A DNA stretch of 64,000 bases from Candidatus Saccharicenans sp. (GCA_024653215.1 JANLFU010000006.1:1-64000); one strand, 5' to 3'; counted from the first letter of the stretch, positions 20,867-30,191 are shown. Notes: a model not told the origin generated them from the sequence alone. A program made the numbers and translations.

Positions 20867-21805
20867 TCAGTTCCTTATTATTTCATGGGGCCAGAGTTTC
20901 TCCGGGTAACGTCCGGACTCGATCAGCTGGCGGATGCCGGCCTGGACCCAGGGACGGTCTTCCTGGTAGGTCACCCCGTACCACTGGTCCTCGGTGGTCA
21001 GCACCCGGACCCGGGCCTTCTTCTCCCTGGACAGGGCCCCCACCACCTCCGGTATGTAAAATTCCGACTTGCTCAGGTTGGTGGCCGGGTCGGTGAGAAA
21101 TTTCCGGAACCGGACTTCCAGCTCGTCGAAGATGCTCGGGGTCAGGCCGAAGATGTTCATGGAGGCGATGTCATCCGGGGAAAGCGGGTGGTAGGCCTGG
21201 CCGTCCTCGGTGTATTTAATTCCGTCCGGGAACCTCTGGACTTTAGTCCTCTCCCGCAGGTCGAGCAGGTAGCCATCTTCTGATATCCGGCAGATTCCCC
21301 GGGCTACGTGCCCGTGCTCGGACAGGGTATTTCCAAGCCGGTAGCCGACCAGGGCGTAGTTATAATGGGTGGGTTCGTCCTCGACCACCAGCATATAATC
21401 AGCCAGCTTCTTGATGGCGTCGAAGCCATAGAAATCGTCGGCGTTGATGACCAGGAAATTTCCGGGGACCACGCGGCGGCAGAGCAGGACAGCATGGCCG
21501 GTTCCCCAGGGCTTGACCCGGTCTTCAGGAACAATAAAACCCGGCGGCAGGCCCCTGTCCATCTCCTGCAGGACATAGTCAACTCTGAAGTGCTTTTCAG
21601 CCCGGAAGCCAATTTTTTCCTGGAAAACCCGGGCCAGGTCGCGACGGATGATAAAAACCACGTGTTCGATCCCGGCCCTCCGGGCATCGAACAGGGAGTA
21701 ATCGATGATGAGTTCGCCGTTAGGCCCGACCGGGTCCACCTGCTTGAGGCCGCCGTAGCGGCTGCCTATGCCCGCGGCCATGATGACCAGCGTCAATTTT
21801 TTCAT
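20867..21805 (-). CDS. Sugar-1-phosphate nucleotidyltransferase family protein (intact copy)
   Basis: 312 residues from the ATG at 21805, which follows AAGAGGTG; the GTG at 21820 lies upstream of that site and is less likely. The N-terminus carries the nucleotide-binding loop MAAGIGSRYGGLKQVDPVG, then VINADDFYGFDA with the metal-binding Asp pair. The later part includes MNIFGLTPSIFDEL and YGVTYQEDRP. These features place it among NTP-transferase proteins that activate a sugar phosphate, related to glucose-1-phosphate uridylyltransferases but a separate group. Codons 162/163 to 305 are duplicated at 3973-4403. Its C-terminus, PHEIIRN, lies outside the repeat and may have come with the island. 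The base composition fits the housekeeping genes rather than the neighbouring island. No sugar kinase gene is adjacent. Confidence 0.85.
   Translation of the reverse strand: MKKLTLVIMAAGIGSRYGGLKQVDPVGPNGELIIDYSLFDARRAGIEHVVFIIRRDLARVFQEKIGFRAEKHFRVDYVLQEMDRGLPPGFIVPEDRVKPWGTGHAVLLCRRVVPGNFLVINADDFYGFDAIKKLADYMLVVEDEPTHYNYALVGYRLGNTLSEHGHVARGICRISEDGYLLDLRERTKVQRFPDGIKYTEDGQAYHPLSPDDIASMNIFGLTPSIFDELEVRFRKFLTDPATNLSKSEFYIPEVVGALSREKKARVRVLTTEDQWYGVTYQEDRPWVQAGIRQLIESGRYPEKLWPHEIIRN
20891..21321 (-). repeat. 431-bp direct repeat, copy B (inside the intact gene)
   Basis: Partner of 3973-4403, with one mismatch (a at 21059). The copy lies wholly inside the intact nucleotidyltransferase gene, from the Ser codon before EHGHV to the Trp of YPEKLW. 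No target-site duplication or inverted terminal repeat is visible at its edges. Confidence 0.97.
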
Positions 21806-22337
21806 CTGGCACCTCTTCACTGGATTATTACCATAAAATTAACGGCAGTGAAAGACAGAAGCTATGGCGACCCGCCCGGGTTAAACCCGTTAAACAAGAA
21901 AATAATAGAGATTATTAAGATCAGCATCTATTTCCAATCCCGTTTGAAACCTGCTTCTTGGCCCCGGATTGTATTTAGCAAAGTGACCCTTTAATCGGTG
22001 TCAGGGCTGGGCAGGTGCGGAGGCTGATTATTGCCCGGGTAGAGATAAAATCTGGAAGCTGTCAGCCTTTCCATTGGACTGGCGATCCTGAAAGGAAACT
22101 CTTGGTTGATTCCGGGCAAGAATCCAGGGTTACCCCTGTTTCGGCCTGCGGTTTTTCATATGGCCCTGGCTGTGGCCTGGTCTTATTATCAATAAGAGAA
22201 TGTAATATATTGATAATATTATATTAAGAGATAATTCCCCATAACCCCAGGCTCGCCACCGAGGGAAGACATACCGGTCCTAACCGTTCTTACCAGCAGG
22301 GATTTTTTGTTGTATAATCAAGGCAACGAAGGTGAAA
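21806..22337. other. Intergenic region between the nucleotidyltransferase gene and hslV
   Basis: About 530 bp without a supported gene. It divides two divergent transcripts. An AT-rich stretch with partial dyad symmetry lies near 22199-22227. The hslV promoter candidate is at the right end. The small frames here lack start sites or family signatures, and I see no RNA gene I can name. Confidence 0.5.
22290..22318 (+). promoter_or_regulatory. Promoter candidate for the hslV operon
   Basis: TTACCA (22290-22295), 17 bases, then a perfect TATAAT (22313-22318). The start point would lie only about 12 bases before the hslV ATG, so the leader is very short. The -10 box is strong; the -35 box matches four of six. 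Confidence 0.45.
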
Positions 22338-22868
22338 ATGATGATTAAGTCGACTACAGTTCTCTGCGTCAGGCATAAAGGCCGGGTGGTCATGGCCGGA
22401 GACGGCCAGGTGACCATGGGCCAGACGGTGCTCAAGAGCACGGCCCAGAAGGTCCGCCGCCTCTATAAGGGGCAGGTCCTGGCCGGTTTTGCCGGGGCCA
22501 CCTCCGATGCTTTTGCCCTGTTTGCGCGGTTTGAGGCCAAGCTCGAGGAGTACCGGGGCAACCTGTCCCGGGCGGCCATTGAGCTGGCCAAGGACTGGCG
22601 GCTGGATAAATCGCTCCGCCAGCTCGATGCCCTGTTGATCGTGGCCGATGCCAGCAATACCTTTCTCATTTCTGGAACCGGGGACGTGGTCGAACCCGAC
22701 GACGGGCTGACCGCGGTTGGCTCGGGCGGTCCCTACGCCCTGGCTGCAGCCCGGGCCCTGGTCAAGCACACCGACCTTTCCGCCCGGGAGATAGCCCTGG
22801 AAGCCCTGCGCATTGCTTCTGAAATCTGCGTTTACACCAACGATAACTTTACGGTTGAGGAAATCTGA
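22338..22868 (+). CDS. hslV: ATP-dependent protease subunit HslV
   Basis: 176 residues from the ATG at 22338, which follows GAAGGTG; a GTG at 22332 and an ATG at 22341 are alternatives. The sequence [20 protein letters not shown] places the catalytic Thr just after a short propeptide, as in Gram-positive type HslV that begins [27 protein letters not shown] and [14 protein letters not shown] are family landmarks. HslV forms the proteolytic double ring of the HslUV protease in the cytoplasm, degrading unfolded and regulatory proteins. Its stop overlaps the hslU start in TGATG, so the two subunits are translated together. Length is normal. Confidence 0.97.
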   Translation: MMIKSTTVLCVRHKGRVVMAGDGQVTMGQTVLKSTAQKVRRLYKGQVLAGFAGATSDAFALFARFEAKLEEYRGNLSRAAIELAKDWRLDKSLRQLDALLIVADASNTFLISGTGDVVEPDDGLTAVGSGGPYALAAARALVKHTDLSAREIALEALRIASEICVYTNDNFTVEEI

Positions 22869-24280
22869 TGGCCATAGAACTTGAAGGTAAGATAATATCA
22901 GAAAATAAGCTCGTCTTTGGAGAGCAGGAAGGGGAGCTGACCCCCCAGCAGATTGTGGCCGAGCTGGATAAGTACATCATCGGCCAGAAGGCAGCCAAGA
23001 AGGCGGTGGCCATCGCCCTGCGCAACCGTTTCCGTCGCCGGAAGCTGCCGCCCGAGCTGGGGGATGAAATCGCTCCGAAGAATATTCTCATGATCGGTCC
23101 GACCGGTGTCGGCAAGACAGAGATCTCCCGCCGGCTGGCCAAGCTGACCTCCTCTCCCTTCTTAAAGATTGAGGCCAGCCGTTTCACCGAGGTCGGCTAC
23201 GTCGGCCGCGACGTGGAATCGATGATTCGCGACCTGGTGCGGATTGCGGTCGACATGGTCAAGCAAGAAAAAATCAAAGAAATCGAGGCCAAGGCCATGG
23301 CCAACGTGGAGGAGAAACTTCTGGACCTGCTTCTGCCCGGTCGGTCGCTTCCCAACCGCAGAAAAGAACCGGTGGCAGCGGAGGAAGAACAGAAAGAAAT
23401 GCTCAAGACCAGGGAGCGGTTGCGGCGTCAGCTAAGGGCCGGCCAGCTCGATGAGCGGATGGTGGAAATTGAGGTCAAGGAAAAACCCGCCCCGCCCTTT
23501 GAGTTCATAAGCAGCAACGGCTTCGAGGAGATTGGCATTCAGATCCAGGAAATCCTGCCGGGCATGTTCGGCGGCAAGACCAAGAAGCGCCGGGTTAAGA
23601 TTAAGGAAGCCAGGGAAATCCTGCTGGAAGACGAGGAGAAAAGGCTGGTGGACATGGACCAGGTCGCCCGCCTGGCCATAGAACGGGTGGAACAATCCGG
23701 GATAATTTTCCTGGACGAGCTGGATAAGGTTGCCGGCCGGGAATCGGGAGTCGGTCCCGATGTCAGCCGGGAGGGGGTGCAGCGGGACCTTCTGCCGATT
23801 ATTGAAGGCACCACCGTCAACACCCGCTTCGGCCTGGTTAAGACCGACCATATCCTGTTCATTGCCGCCGGGGCCTTCCACGTGACCAAGCCTTCGGATT
23901 TAATCCCGGAGCTCCAGGGACGTTTCCCGATCAGGGTGGAACTTTCGCCGCTCACCAAGGAGGACTTTGTCCGCATTCTGACCGAGACCGAAAACGCCCT
24001 GATCAAGCAATACAAGGCTCTTCTGGCCACCGAGGGCGTGGAGGTGGAATTTACCCCCGAGGCCATCGATGAAATCGCAGCCATCGCCGAAAAGGTCAAC
24101 GAGGAAGCCGAGAACATCGGAGCCAGAAGGCTGCACACCGTGATGGAAAAAGTCATGGAGGAAATTTCGTTCGAGGCGCCCAACCTGGCTGACCGGAAAA
24201 TACTGATAACCAGGGAATACGTCCAGAAACAGCTTAGTGAAATCCTGAAGGACCAGGATCTCAGAAAATTCATCCTGTGA
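22868..24280 (+). CDS. hslU: HslUV protease ATPase subunit HslU
   Basis: 470 residues. Walker A is GPTGVGKT at 77-84, Walker [10 protein letters not shown] near 278. The intermediate I-domain lies between them (about 110-250, rich in charged helices such as [10 protein letters not shown]). The sensor and arginine region [19 protein letters not shown] and the C-terminal DLRKFIL, which docks into HslV, are present. HslU unfolds substrates and feeds them into HslV. It follows hslV with a one-base overlap, and the next gene starts in the same way at its stop, so the whole run is probably one transcript. Confidence 0.98.
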   Translation: MAIELEGKIISENKLVFGEQEGELTPQQIVAELDKYIIGQKAAKKAVAIALRNRFRRRKLPPELGDEIAPKNILMIGPTGVGKTEISRRLAKLTSSPFLKIEASRFTEVGYVGRDVESMIRDLVRIAVDMVKQEKIKEIEAKAMANVEEKLLDLLLPGRSLPNRRKEPVAAEEEQKEMLKTRERLRRQLRAGQLDERMVEIEVKEKPAPPFEFISSNGFEEIGIQIQEILPGMFGGKTKKRRVKIKEAREILLEDEEKRLVDMDQVARLAIERVEQSGIIFLDELDKVAGRESGVGPDVSREGVQRDLLPIIEGTTVNTRFGLVKTDHILFIAAGAFHVTKPSDLIPELQGRFPIRVELSPLTKEDFVRILTETENALIKQYKALLATEGVEVEFTPEAIDEIAAIAEKVNEEAENIGARRLHTVMEKVMEEISFEAPNLADRKILITREYVQKQLSEILKDQDLRKFIL

Positions 24281-25335
24281 TGAAAAAAAATGCTCTGGTA
24301 ATAGCCGCCCTCCTTTTAGCTTTATTCAGTTCCGCCTGTGGCCGAAAGGGCCCGCTCCGGGAGCCCGTGCCTAGAGTACCCCAGGCTATCTTTGATTTTA
24401 GGGTTGTGCAGCAGGGTGAACGTCTGCTTTTCACCTGGACGGAACCAGTCTCTTACCTGGACGGGACTCCGCTTGAGGTGTCTTCAGTGGAAATAAGAGT
24501 TATGGAATTAAAGGATGAAGGTATTTCCGGGAAGAAAGCCCTTGATTCCTTTATGAAATATTCCCGGCCGCTGGCTGAACTGCCTCTGGGCAAGCTGGAA
24601 GTTGGAACGAACCGGGCCCTTCTGCGACTGGACATGGGAAAGGTGGCTGGAAAAAATTACCTGTTCGGCCTGAGGACCAAGGGCAAGAAGGGCGGCTGGT
24701 CGGAAATCTCCAACCTGGTCTCTGTTCGGCCTGAAAATCTGCCCATGCCGCCTTCGGGGCTGCGGGCCGAGGTCGAGGAACACCAGATTAGCCTGAGCTG
24801 GAAACCACCGGAAAGCGGGCTGGATGGCCGGCCGCTGACCGAAAAGGTCTACTATAACCTTTACCGGGAAGAGGCCGGTGAATTCAGGCTTCTCAATGAT
24901 CAACCCCTGGCCCGGACGCGGTTTGAAGACCTGAATTTTTCTTTTGGCCTTACTTACCGCTACCTGGTCAGAAGCCTGGTGGCCCGGGGTGGTGAATACA
25001 GGGAGAGTGCCGATTCTGAAATCCTGGAAGTAAGGGCAGCGGACGTTTTTCCGCCGGCTACGCCGGCCGAGGTCAGAGCTATGAGCGGCACGGATGGGGT
25101 GACCATTTCCTGGCTGCCGAACCGTGAGAATGATCTGGCCGGTTACCGGGTGTACAGGGCAAAGGAGGTAGCTGCCGGTGAGGAGGCTTCTGTCCTGCTG
25201 ACCCCGGAGAACCTGGCCGTCCCCGTTTTTCTGGACGGCTCGGTTGAAAAGAATACCGGCTATGTTTATTCTATATGCGCGGTGGATAAATTCGGAAACG
25301 AGAGCCCGCCGGCCAGGGTAAAGGTCAAGACCTGA
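24280..25335 (+). CDS. LptM-like lipoprotein N-terminus fused to fibronectin type III repeats
   Basis: 351 residues from the ATG at 24280, which overlaps the hslU stop in TGATG. LFSSAC is a lipobox with Cys20. The following CGRKGPLREPVPRVP closely resembles the short lipoprotein LptM (YifL), which helps mature the LPS translocon LptDE. LptM itself is only about 60-70 residues. Here the motif is followed by at least two fibronectin III units, near 145-235 (MPPSGLRAEVEEHQISLSW) and 245-345 (TPAEVRAMSGTDGVTISW, LAGYRVYRA), and a possible third at 40-140. The protein would be anchored in the outer or inner membrane facing the periplasm. Its position before tamB-like and Omp85 genes supports an envelope role. 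Whether it acts like LptM is inference. Confidence 0.75.
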   Translation: MKKNALVIAALLLALFSSACGRKGPLREPVPRVPQAIFDFRVVQQGERLLFTWTEPVSYLDGTPLEVSSVEIRVMELKDEGISGKKALDSFMKYSRPLAELPLGKLEVGTNRALLRLDMGKVAGKNYLFGLRTKGKKGGWSEISNLVSVRPENLPMPPSGLRAEVEEHQISLSWKPPESGLDGRPLTEKVYYNLYREEAGEFRLLNDQPLARTRFEDLNFSFGLTYRYLVRSLVARGGEYRESADSEILEVRAADVFPPATPAEVRAMSGTDGVTISWLPNRENDLAGYRVYRAKEVAAGEEASVLLTPENLAVPVFLDGSVEKNTGYVYSICAVDKFGNESPPARVKVKT

Positions 25336-25338
25336 AAA

Positions 25339-26112
25339 ATGAAGATTTACCGATTTCGCTACAGAAAAAAAATACTGTACGGGTTGTTGAAAGAGGATGT
25401 TCTTTTCCCGGTCAGGGGTTCCATTTTCAGAAATTACAGAATCGAGGACAGCCCCATTCCCATCTCGGAGGTGACCCTGCTGCCCCCGGTCATTCCATCC
25501 AAGATAGTTTGCGTCGGCCGGAACTACCGTGAACACGCCGAGGAACTGGGTAATCCGGTTCCAGCCGAACCGTTGCTCTTTCTCAAGCCACCCAGCGCCA
25601 TCATCGGGCCGCTTCAGGCCATCATCTACCCGGAGGAGTCACAGCGGGTTGATTACGAGGGTGAACTGGCCGTGATTATAAAGAAAAAGGCCAGCCGGCT
25701 GACGGAGGAGGCCCCGTGGCAGGAGTACGTGCTGGGTTATACTTGCTTCAACGATGTAACTGCCAGGGACCTGCAGATAAAAGATGTGCAGTTCACCCGG
25801 GCCAAGTCTTTTGATACCTTTGCGGCCGTGGGACCCTGCCTGGTTACCGACCTGGACCCCGGAGCTGTCCAGCTGAAGACCTTTCTCAACGGCAAGCTGG
25901 TGCAGGCGGCCAGCACCAGGAATATGATTTTCCCTGTTCCGTTTCTTATCCGCTATATATCAAAGATAATGACCCTGGAACCGGGAGACATCATTGCCAC
26001 CGGCACCCCGGCCGGTGTCGGCCCGATGCAGCCTGGTGATCGGGTTGATATTCAGATTGAAGGCATCGGAACTCTATCCAATCATGTTAAAAAAATAGAG
26101 GCAAGGAGGTAG
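25339..26112 (+). CDS. Fumarylacetoacetate hydrolase family protein
   Basis: 257 residues. Landmarks of the FAH fold are all present: [27 protein letters not shown], the metal ligands in [11 protein letters not shown] (E and following E), [24 protein letters not shown] and [19 protein letters not shown]. This group hydrolyses or decarboxylates small beta-diketo acids such as acylpyruvates or oxaloacetate, or isomerises 2-hydroxyhepta-2,4-dienedioate. The exact reaction cannot be read from the sequence. It begins 3 bp after the lipoprotein gene and ends 1 bp before the transaldolase-like gene, so it is cotranscribed with envelope genes; a functional tie is not obvious. Confidence 0.9.
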   Translation: MKIYRFRYRKKILYGLLKEDVLFPVRGSIFRNYRIEDSPIPISEVTLLPPVIPSKIVCVGRNYREHAEELGNPVPAEPLLFLKPPSAIIGPLQAIIYPEESQRVDYEGELAVIIKKKASRLTEEAPWQEYVLGYTCFNDVTARDLQIKDVQFTRAKSFDTFAAVGPCLVTDLDPGAVQLKTFLNGKLVQAASTRNMIFPVPFLIRYISKIMTLEPGDIIATGTPAGVGPMQPGDRVDIQIEGIGTLSNHVKKIEARR

Positions 26113-26113
26113 G

Positions 26114-26761
26114 ATGAAACTATTTCTGGACACAGCCAACCTGCAGGAAATCAGAGAGGTGGCCAGCTGGGGTATTCTGGATGGCGTTACCACCAACCCC
26201 ACTCTATGTTCAAAGGAAAACGTACCTTTCGAAAAATTGGTCAGGGAAATCTGCGGCCTGGTCTCGGGACCGGTGAGCGTCGAATGCGTTTCCACCCGGG
26301 CCGAGGAGATCGTTCCCGAAGCTCGAAAACTCAATGGTCTGGCTCCGAACATTGCCATCAAGATCCCGGTCAACCTGGAAGGCCTGAAGGCCACCAGGAT
26401 TCTGTCGGCCGAGGGGATTAAGGTCAACATGACCCTGGTTTTTTCTCCCTCGCAGGCCCTGCTGGCGGCCAAGGCCGGAGCGGCCTTCGTCAGCCCTTTC
26501 ATCGGCCGGCTGGATGATGTATCCCATCACGGGATGGAGCTGGTGGAGCAGATCTTAACCATCTATGAAAATTACAACTTCGAGACCGAGGTCATCGTGG
26601 CCAGCGTCCGCCATCCCGGGCACGTGGTGGAAGCGGCCCTGCTGGGGGCTCATATCGCCACCGTGCCCTATTCGGTCATGGAAAAGCTGGTCAAACATCC
26701 CCTGACCGATATCGGCATCGATAAATTCCTCCAGGACTGGAAGAAGGTTGCCGGCAAGTAG
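26114..26761 (+). CDS. Transaldolase / fructose-6-phosphate aldolase family protein
   Basis: 215 residues, the length of the short (subfamily 4/5, TalC-type) members. [13 protein letters not shown] opens the barrel with the conserved Asp6, [12 protein letters not shown] follows, and Lys83 in NIAIKIPV is the Schiff-base lysine. [15 protein letters not shown] and PFIGRLDD are further family marks. The enzyme transfers or cleaves three-carbon ketol units in sugar-phosphate metabolism. AGGAGGT lies before the ATG. It is followed by the tamB-like gene after 30 bp. Choice between transaldolase and F6P aldolase is not possible from these residues alone. Confidence 0.93.
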   Translation: MKLFLDTANLQEIREVASWGILDGVTTNPTLCSKENVPFEKLVREICGLVSGPVSVECVSTRAEEIVPEARKLNGLAPNIAIKIPVNLEGLKATRILSAEGIKVNMTLVFSPSQALLAAKAGAAFVSPFIGRLDDVSHHGMELVEQILTIYENYNFETEVIVASVRHPGHVVEAALLGAHIATVPYSVMEKLVKHPLTDIGIDKFLQDWKKVAGK

Positions 26762-26791
26762 ACGGATAAAATTTTACTTGAGCTTTAATTT

Positions 26792-29700
26792 ATGGGCTTC
26801 TTGAAAAAAAGGAAAGGCCTGGTGGCCATCCTGGTGGTGGTCGCCTTTCTGTACATAGCCCTGTCCTTTGCCAAGAGCCTTTTCCTGAAGCAACTCGGGC
26901 GCCGGCTGGACCGGAGCTTCGAGGTTGGGGAATTAAAGCTCAATTACCTGCCTCCTTCACTGGTCATCAAGAACCTTAAATCAAAAACCGATAACCCCAG
27001 GTTCTCCGTGGAGAGCCTGAAGGTCTCCCTGCCGTTTCTATCGCTCCTTAAAAAGGAAAAGCCGGTAACCGTGGAAGTCTACCGTCCGGAACTTTTTTAT
27101 GACGGCAAGAGCCAGAAAGGCGGGGGAGGTCAGAAAGGCCTGTCCCTGGACCTGCCCCTGGTCATCGAAGGCGGCTACATAAATGAAGGGCATTTTTCTT
27201 TCGAGCTCAAGCAGGGAAGTTACGAACTATCCGGGGTTTCAGCCTTTTTCCGGCTGGAAGCGAACAGGTTGACCCTGCTGCTCAGGGCCGGAGCTTCCAG
27301 GATCCGGCCCTATGATTCTCCAGAGGTGCTGGAGGGCGAACTGGAAACCCTGGTCACCAGCCGGGGAAAAACAATTAATATCGGCCGGCTCATAATCCAG
27401 GGGGAAAATTCGGCCGTCCGGCTGGAAGGGAAGATCGCTCGCCTGGAAAAAACCAGGGTTGACCTGAGGGCTGTCTATAACCTTGACACCAGCTTCATCA
27501 TGAGCGCTCTTGACCTTCCGTTTGACTGGAGAGGCAAGACCTCGGGCCAGGTGACCATTTCGAACGAGGGCGGGCCCCTGGTCATCAAGACCGATTACCT
27601 GACCAAGGATTTTCAACTGAACCAGGTGGACATGGGCTCGGTTGAAGGCCAGGTAGTGGTGGAGCAGGGCCGGGGCGGGCAGATATTGGCCGAAATAAAG
27701 AAGAACGGTCGGCCAGCAGAAAAGGTCGTCATCACCTATGGTGGGGGCAGGATTGAAGGGGAGATGTCCGGTTTCCACCTGGACCCCATCATGAAATACG
27801 CTTCGGTCCCCTGGCCGGTTGAGTCTCCGGCCTGGGGTAAATTCAGTCTCAGCCGGGGAGAACTGCAGGCCACGGCTGATTTCCGCGACACGATTAACGA
27901 AGGCCAGGTCAATGACAGGTACCGGCTGAACGGCCAGGTTGAGGTGAGCCTGCATCTGAAGAACAGGGACCTGAAAATCCAGACAAAGGATCTGCAGACC
28001 CCTTTTGGCCGTCTTAACGTGGCCGGCCGGGTGGTCATCGGGCAGCTTCTGGACCTGGGAATTACCGGTCAGTTCAGCGATGTCCGTGGTGCCCGGCAGT
28101 TTACCGAAAGGCTGTTCCGGACGGAATTTGACTTTCCTGAAATAAGGGGGGCCGGTCGGGCTGAGATTGGAATAAAGGGAGATTACCATCGCCCTAGCCT
28201 TAATTTTGAATTCTCCCTGTCCCCGGCCGGCTTCGAGCGCTTCCAGGTGACCACGGCCCGGGGCCAGGTGGCGGTTGAGGGTGGAGAGGTTGAGGGAAAA
28301 GTCTATGTACTCGATAAGAACTTTGAGGGGCAGATAGACCTCAGGACTCTTGAGGGCCAGACCGAGACCAGGCTGGCTCTGGAAAGGGCTTTGGTAGAAA
28401 CCGTCCTTGATTACCTGAAGGTAACTTTCCCGGTCCGGGGTCCGGTCCGGGGCAATTTTATTTACCTGACCGGAAAAGGCCAGGTTGATTTTCAGGGCGA
28501 CTTTGCTTCCGAAGAAATGCTTTTACTGGGCAGCCCGATCAGAGAGGTCAGCGGGAAAATTATCTGGAACGACCGGGGTCTGAGTTTTCCAGAGCTTCGC
28601 TTCAACCTGAATGGCGGGGAGGTAGCCGGTAAGCTGGCCATCGGATATAACCCGGCCACTTACGATTTTGACCTTAAAGCCACCGGGGTTGACCTGAAAC
28701 CATTTTCGTCGGACTTTGCCGGGCTGATCAGCCTGGACCTTAAGGGCCAGGGTGTTTTTGGTCAGGACCGGCCGGCCGGCAAGTTTTCCATCGATAAGTT
28801 CGGGGTATTTTTTATCAAGGCCCAGAGAGCCGCAGGCGATTACCGTTTGAATTTCCTCGATAATAATCTTAACGTCGAGCTCAAGGGGCAACTGCTCCCG
28901 GGTGACAGCAATTTTGAACTTAAAATGGACATACCGTTTGACCGGGACTTTCTCTCGGGCGAAGTGAAGGGCCGCCTGACCAACCTGGACCTGCTGCTTC
29001 CCTGGAAAGGGGCCAGCGGCAGTGTCGACTACCTGCTCAGCTTCCAGGGACCGATCGCGGCCATCGACCTCAACGGTGCGGTGGAGCTCAGGGGCGAGCT
29101 GATCCCGATACCGGGTTTCGCCCACGCTCTAAATAACTTCTCCGGACTGGCCTTCGTCAAGAACGGCCAGGTTTCCATCAGGTCCTTCCAGGGTTTTCTG
29201 GGTGGCGGTCCGGTCCAGGGTTCCGGCGAACTTTCTTTCGGAGAAAAAGGGCTGGGCGAGGCGGAAATCCGGATGTCCGGCCAGAACATGGAGCTTTCGG
29301 TATTCGAGCGTACCCGGTTGCTGGCCGATGGCCAGATGAGGTTCCTTAAAAAGGGCACCAGGTCGACTCTGGAGGGAGATTTCCTGCTGAAGGAAGCCCT
29401 GTGGAAAAAGGAGCTTTATGAAAAGCTCTCTTTTTCTTCCCAGGTCTATAATGCCGAGGGGCGGGGAAGCTGGATTGATGACCTTAACCTGAATTTCCGG
29501 CTCCGGGCCAGTGACAATGTCTGGATGGAGAACTCCCTTGGTCGGATCAGGGCCAGGCTGGACCTGACCATTTCCGGAACGGTCGGGGCCCCGGTGATAA
29601 CCGGTGAGATCGAAGCGCTGTCCGGAACCGTCTATTTCCAGGACCGTGATTTCCGGGTCCTGCGGGGGCGGTTGAGTTTCTTCAACCCGCTGGTGATAGA

Positions 29701-30187
29701 CCCCTACATCGATTTCCAGGGCGAAACTTACGTCAAGGACTACCATGTCATTTTCAGCCTGAGCGGGCTGGCCAGCAGCCTGAAGCCGGAATTTTCTTCA
29801 TCGCCACCACTGCCGACAGAAGAAATCCTGTCGCTGCTGGCCCTGGGCGAGTCCTACCAGCGAAGGTACTCACTCGACCCGACCCAGATGAGCACCGCCT
29901 CTATGATTTCCTACCAGCTGGCCAGGAAATCAGAAAGCCTTTTCAGCCTGGACCGTTTCCGGCTGGACCCGTTTCTCATGGGTTCAACTTCCGAAATCAC
30001 GGCCCGGTTGACCGTGGGCAAACGACTGTCCAGAAACTTTTTCATAGTTTATTCCACCAACCTGGCCACCCAGCGAGAAGAAATAGTCCGGCTGGAGTGG
30101 GAACTTTCGGGTGGACTGTCGCTGGTGGCCATCAGGAATGAGCTGGGGCGGGTCAGCCTGGATGTCAAGCTGAGGAGAAGGTTTTAG
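26792..30187 (+). CDS. tamB: TamB-like translocation/assembly module protein (DUF490)
   Basis: 1131 residues. One N-terminal membrane segment (residues 9-27) anchors the protein to the inner membrane, and the rest is long repetitive beta structure (AsmA-like at the N-terminus) spanning the periplasm. The C-terminal part (about 780-1131) carries the DUF490/TamB domain, with ITGEIEALSGTVYFQDRDF, SLSGLASSLKPEFSSSPPLPTEEILSLLALG and a final VSLDVKLRRRF. TamB-family proteins act as bridges for lipid transport or for insertion of outer-membrane proteins together with a TamA/Omp85 partner, which is encoded 4 bp downstream. Bacteria outside Proteobacteria use a shorter TamB with BamA. The start has only a weak ribosome site. 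Confidence 0.9.
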   Translation: MGFLKKRKGLVAILVVVAFLYIALSFAKSLFLKQLGRRLDRSFEVGELKLNYLPPSLVIKNLKSKTDNPRFSVESLKVSLPFLSLLKKEKPVTVEVYRPELFYDGKSQKGGGGQKGLSLDLPLVIEGGYINEGHFSFELKQGSYELSGVSAFFRLEANRLTLLLRAGASRIRPYDSPEVLEGELETLVTSRGKTINIGRLIIQGENSAVRLEGKIARLEKTRVDLRAVYNLDTSFIMSALDLPFDWRGKTSGQVTISNEGGPLVIKTDYLTKDFQLNQVDMGSVEGQVVVEQGRGGQILAEIKKNGRPAEKVVITYGGGRIEGEMSGFHLDPIMKYASVPWPVESPAWGKFSLSRGELQATADFRDTINEGQVNDRYRLNGQVEVSLHLKNRDLKIQTKDLQTPFGRLNVAGRVVIGQLLDLGITGQFSDVRGARQFTERLFRTEFDFPEIRGAGRAEIGIKGDYHRPSLNFEFSLSPAGFERFQVTTARGQVAVEGGEVEGKVYVLDKNFEGQIDLRTLEGQTETRLALERALVETVLDYLKVTFPVRGPVRGNFIYLTGKGQVDFQGDFASEEMLLLGSPIREVSGKIIWNDRGLSFPELRFNLNGGEVAGKLAIGYNPATYDFDLKATGVDLKPFSSDFAGLISLDLKGQGVFGQDRPAGKFSIDKFGVFFIKAQRAAGDYRLNFLDNNLNVELKGQLLPGDSNFELKMDIPFDRDFLSGEVKGRLTNLDLLLPWKGASGSVDYLLSFQGPIAAIDLNGAVELRGELIPIPGFAHALNNFSGLAFVKNGQVSIRSFQGFLGGGPVQGSGELSFGEKGLGEAEIRMSGQNMELSVFERTRLLADGQMRFLKKGTRSTLEGDFLLKEALWKKELYEKLSFSSQVYNAEGRGSWIDDLNLNFRLRASDNVWMENSLGRIRARLDLTISGTVGAPVITGEIEALSGTVYFQDRDFRVLRGRLSFFNPLVIDPYIDFQGETYVKDYHVIFSLSGLASSLKPEFSSSPPLPTEEILSLLALGESYQRRYSLDPTQMSTASMISYQLARKSESLFSLDRFRLDPFLMGSTSEITARLTVGKRLSRNFFIVYSTNLATQREEIVRLEWELSGGLSLVAIRNELGRVSLDVKLRRRF

Positions 30188-30191
30188 GCTC

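Larger units (their letters stand above)
4404..20890. mobile_element. Candidate catabolic genomic island between direct repeats
   Basis: The segment is bounded exactly by the two 431-bp direct repeats. Judged by eye from sample lines, it is close to 50% GC, while the genes from 22338 onward are nearer 57-60%. It encodes an outer-membrane receptor, a porin-like barrel, an IclR regulator, three amidohydrolase genes, a sulfatase-like protein, an M14 carboxypeptidase, a PAS protein and a polyferredoxin. No integrase, transposase or replication gene is present, so it would depend on homologous recombination between the repeats to leave or enter. The island status is inference; the repeats and gene content are observed. 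Confidence 0.5.

Noticed and set aside
4404-20890. A transposon or prophage between the repeats
   Set aside because: I found no transposase, integrase, terminal inverted repeats, target-site duplication or phage structural gene, so only a recombination-dependent island is proposed.
22199-22227. AT-rich dyad before hslV as a replication origin or attachment site
   Set aside because: The arms are short and imperfect, no DnaA boxes or flanking tRNA are seen, and AT-rich symmetry is common by chance.
24508-25536. A 342-codon minus-strand frame over the FN3 lipoprotein and FAH genes
   Set aside because: It spans two unrelated sense genes and shows no family signature or start site.
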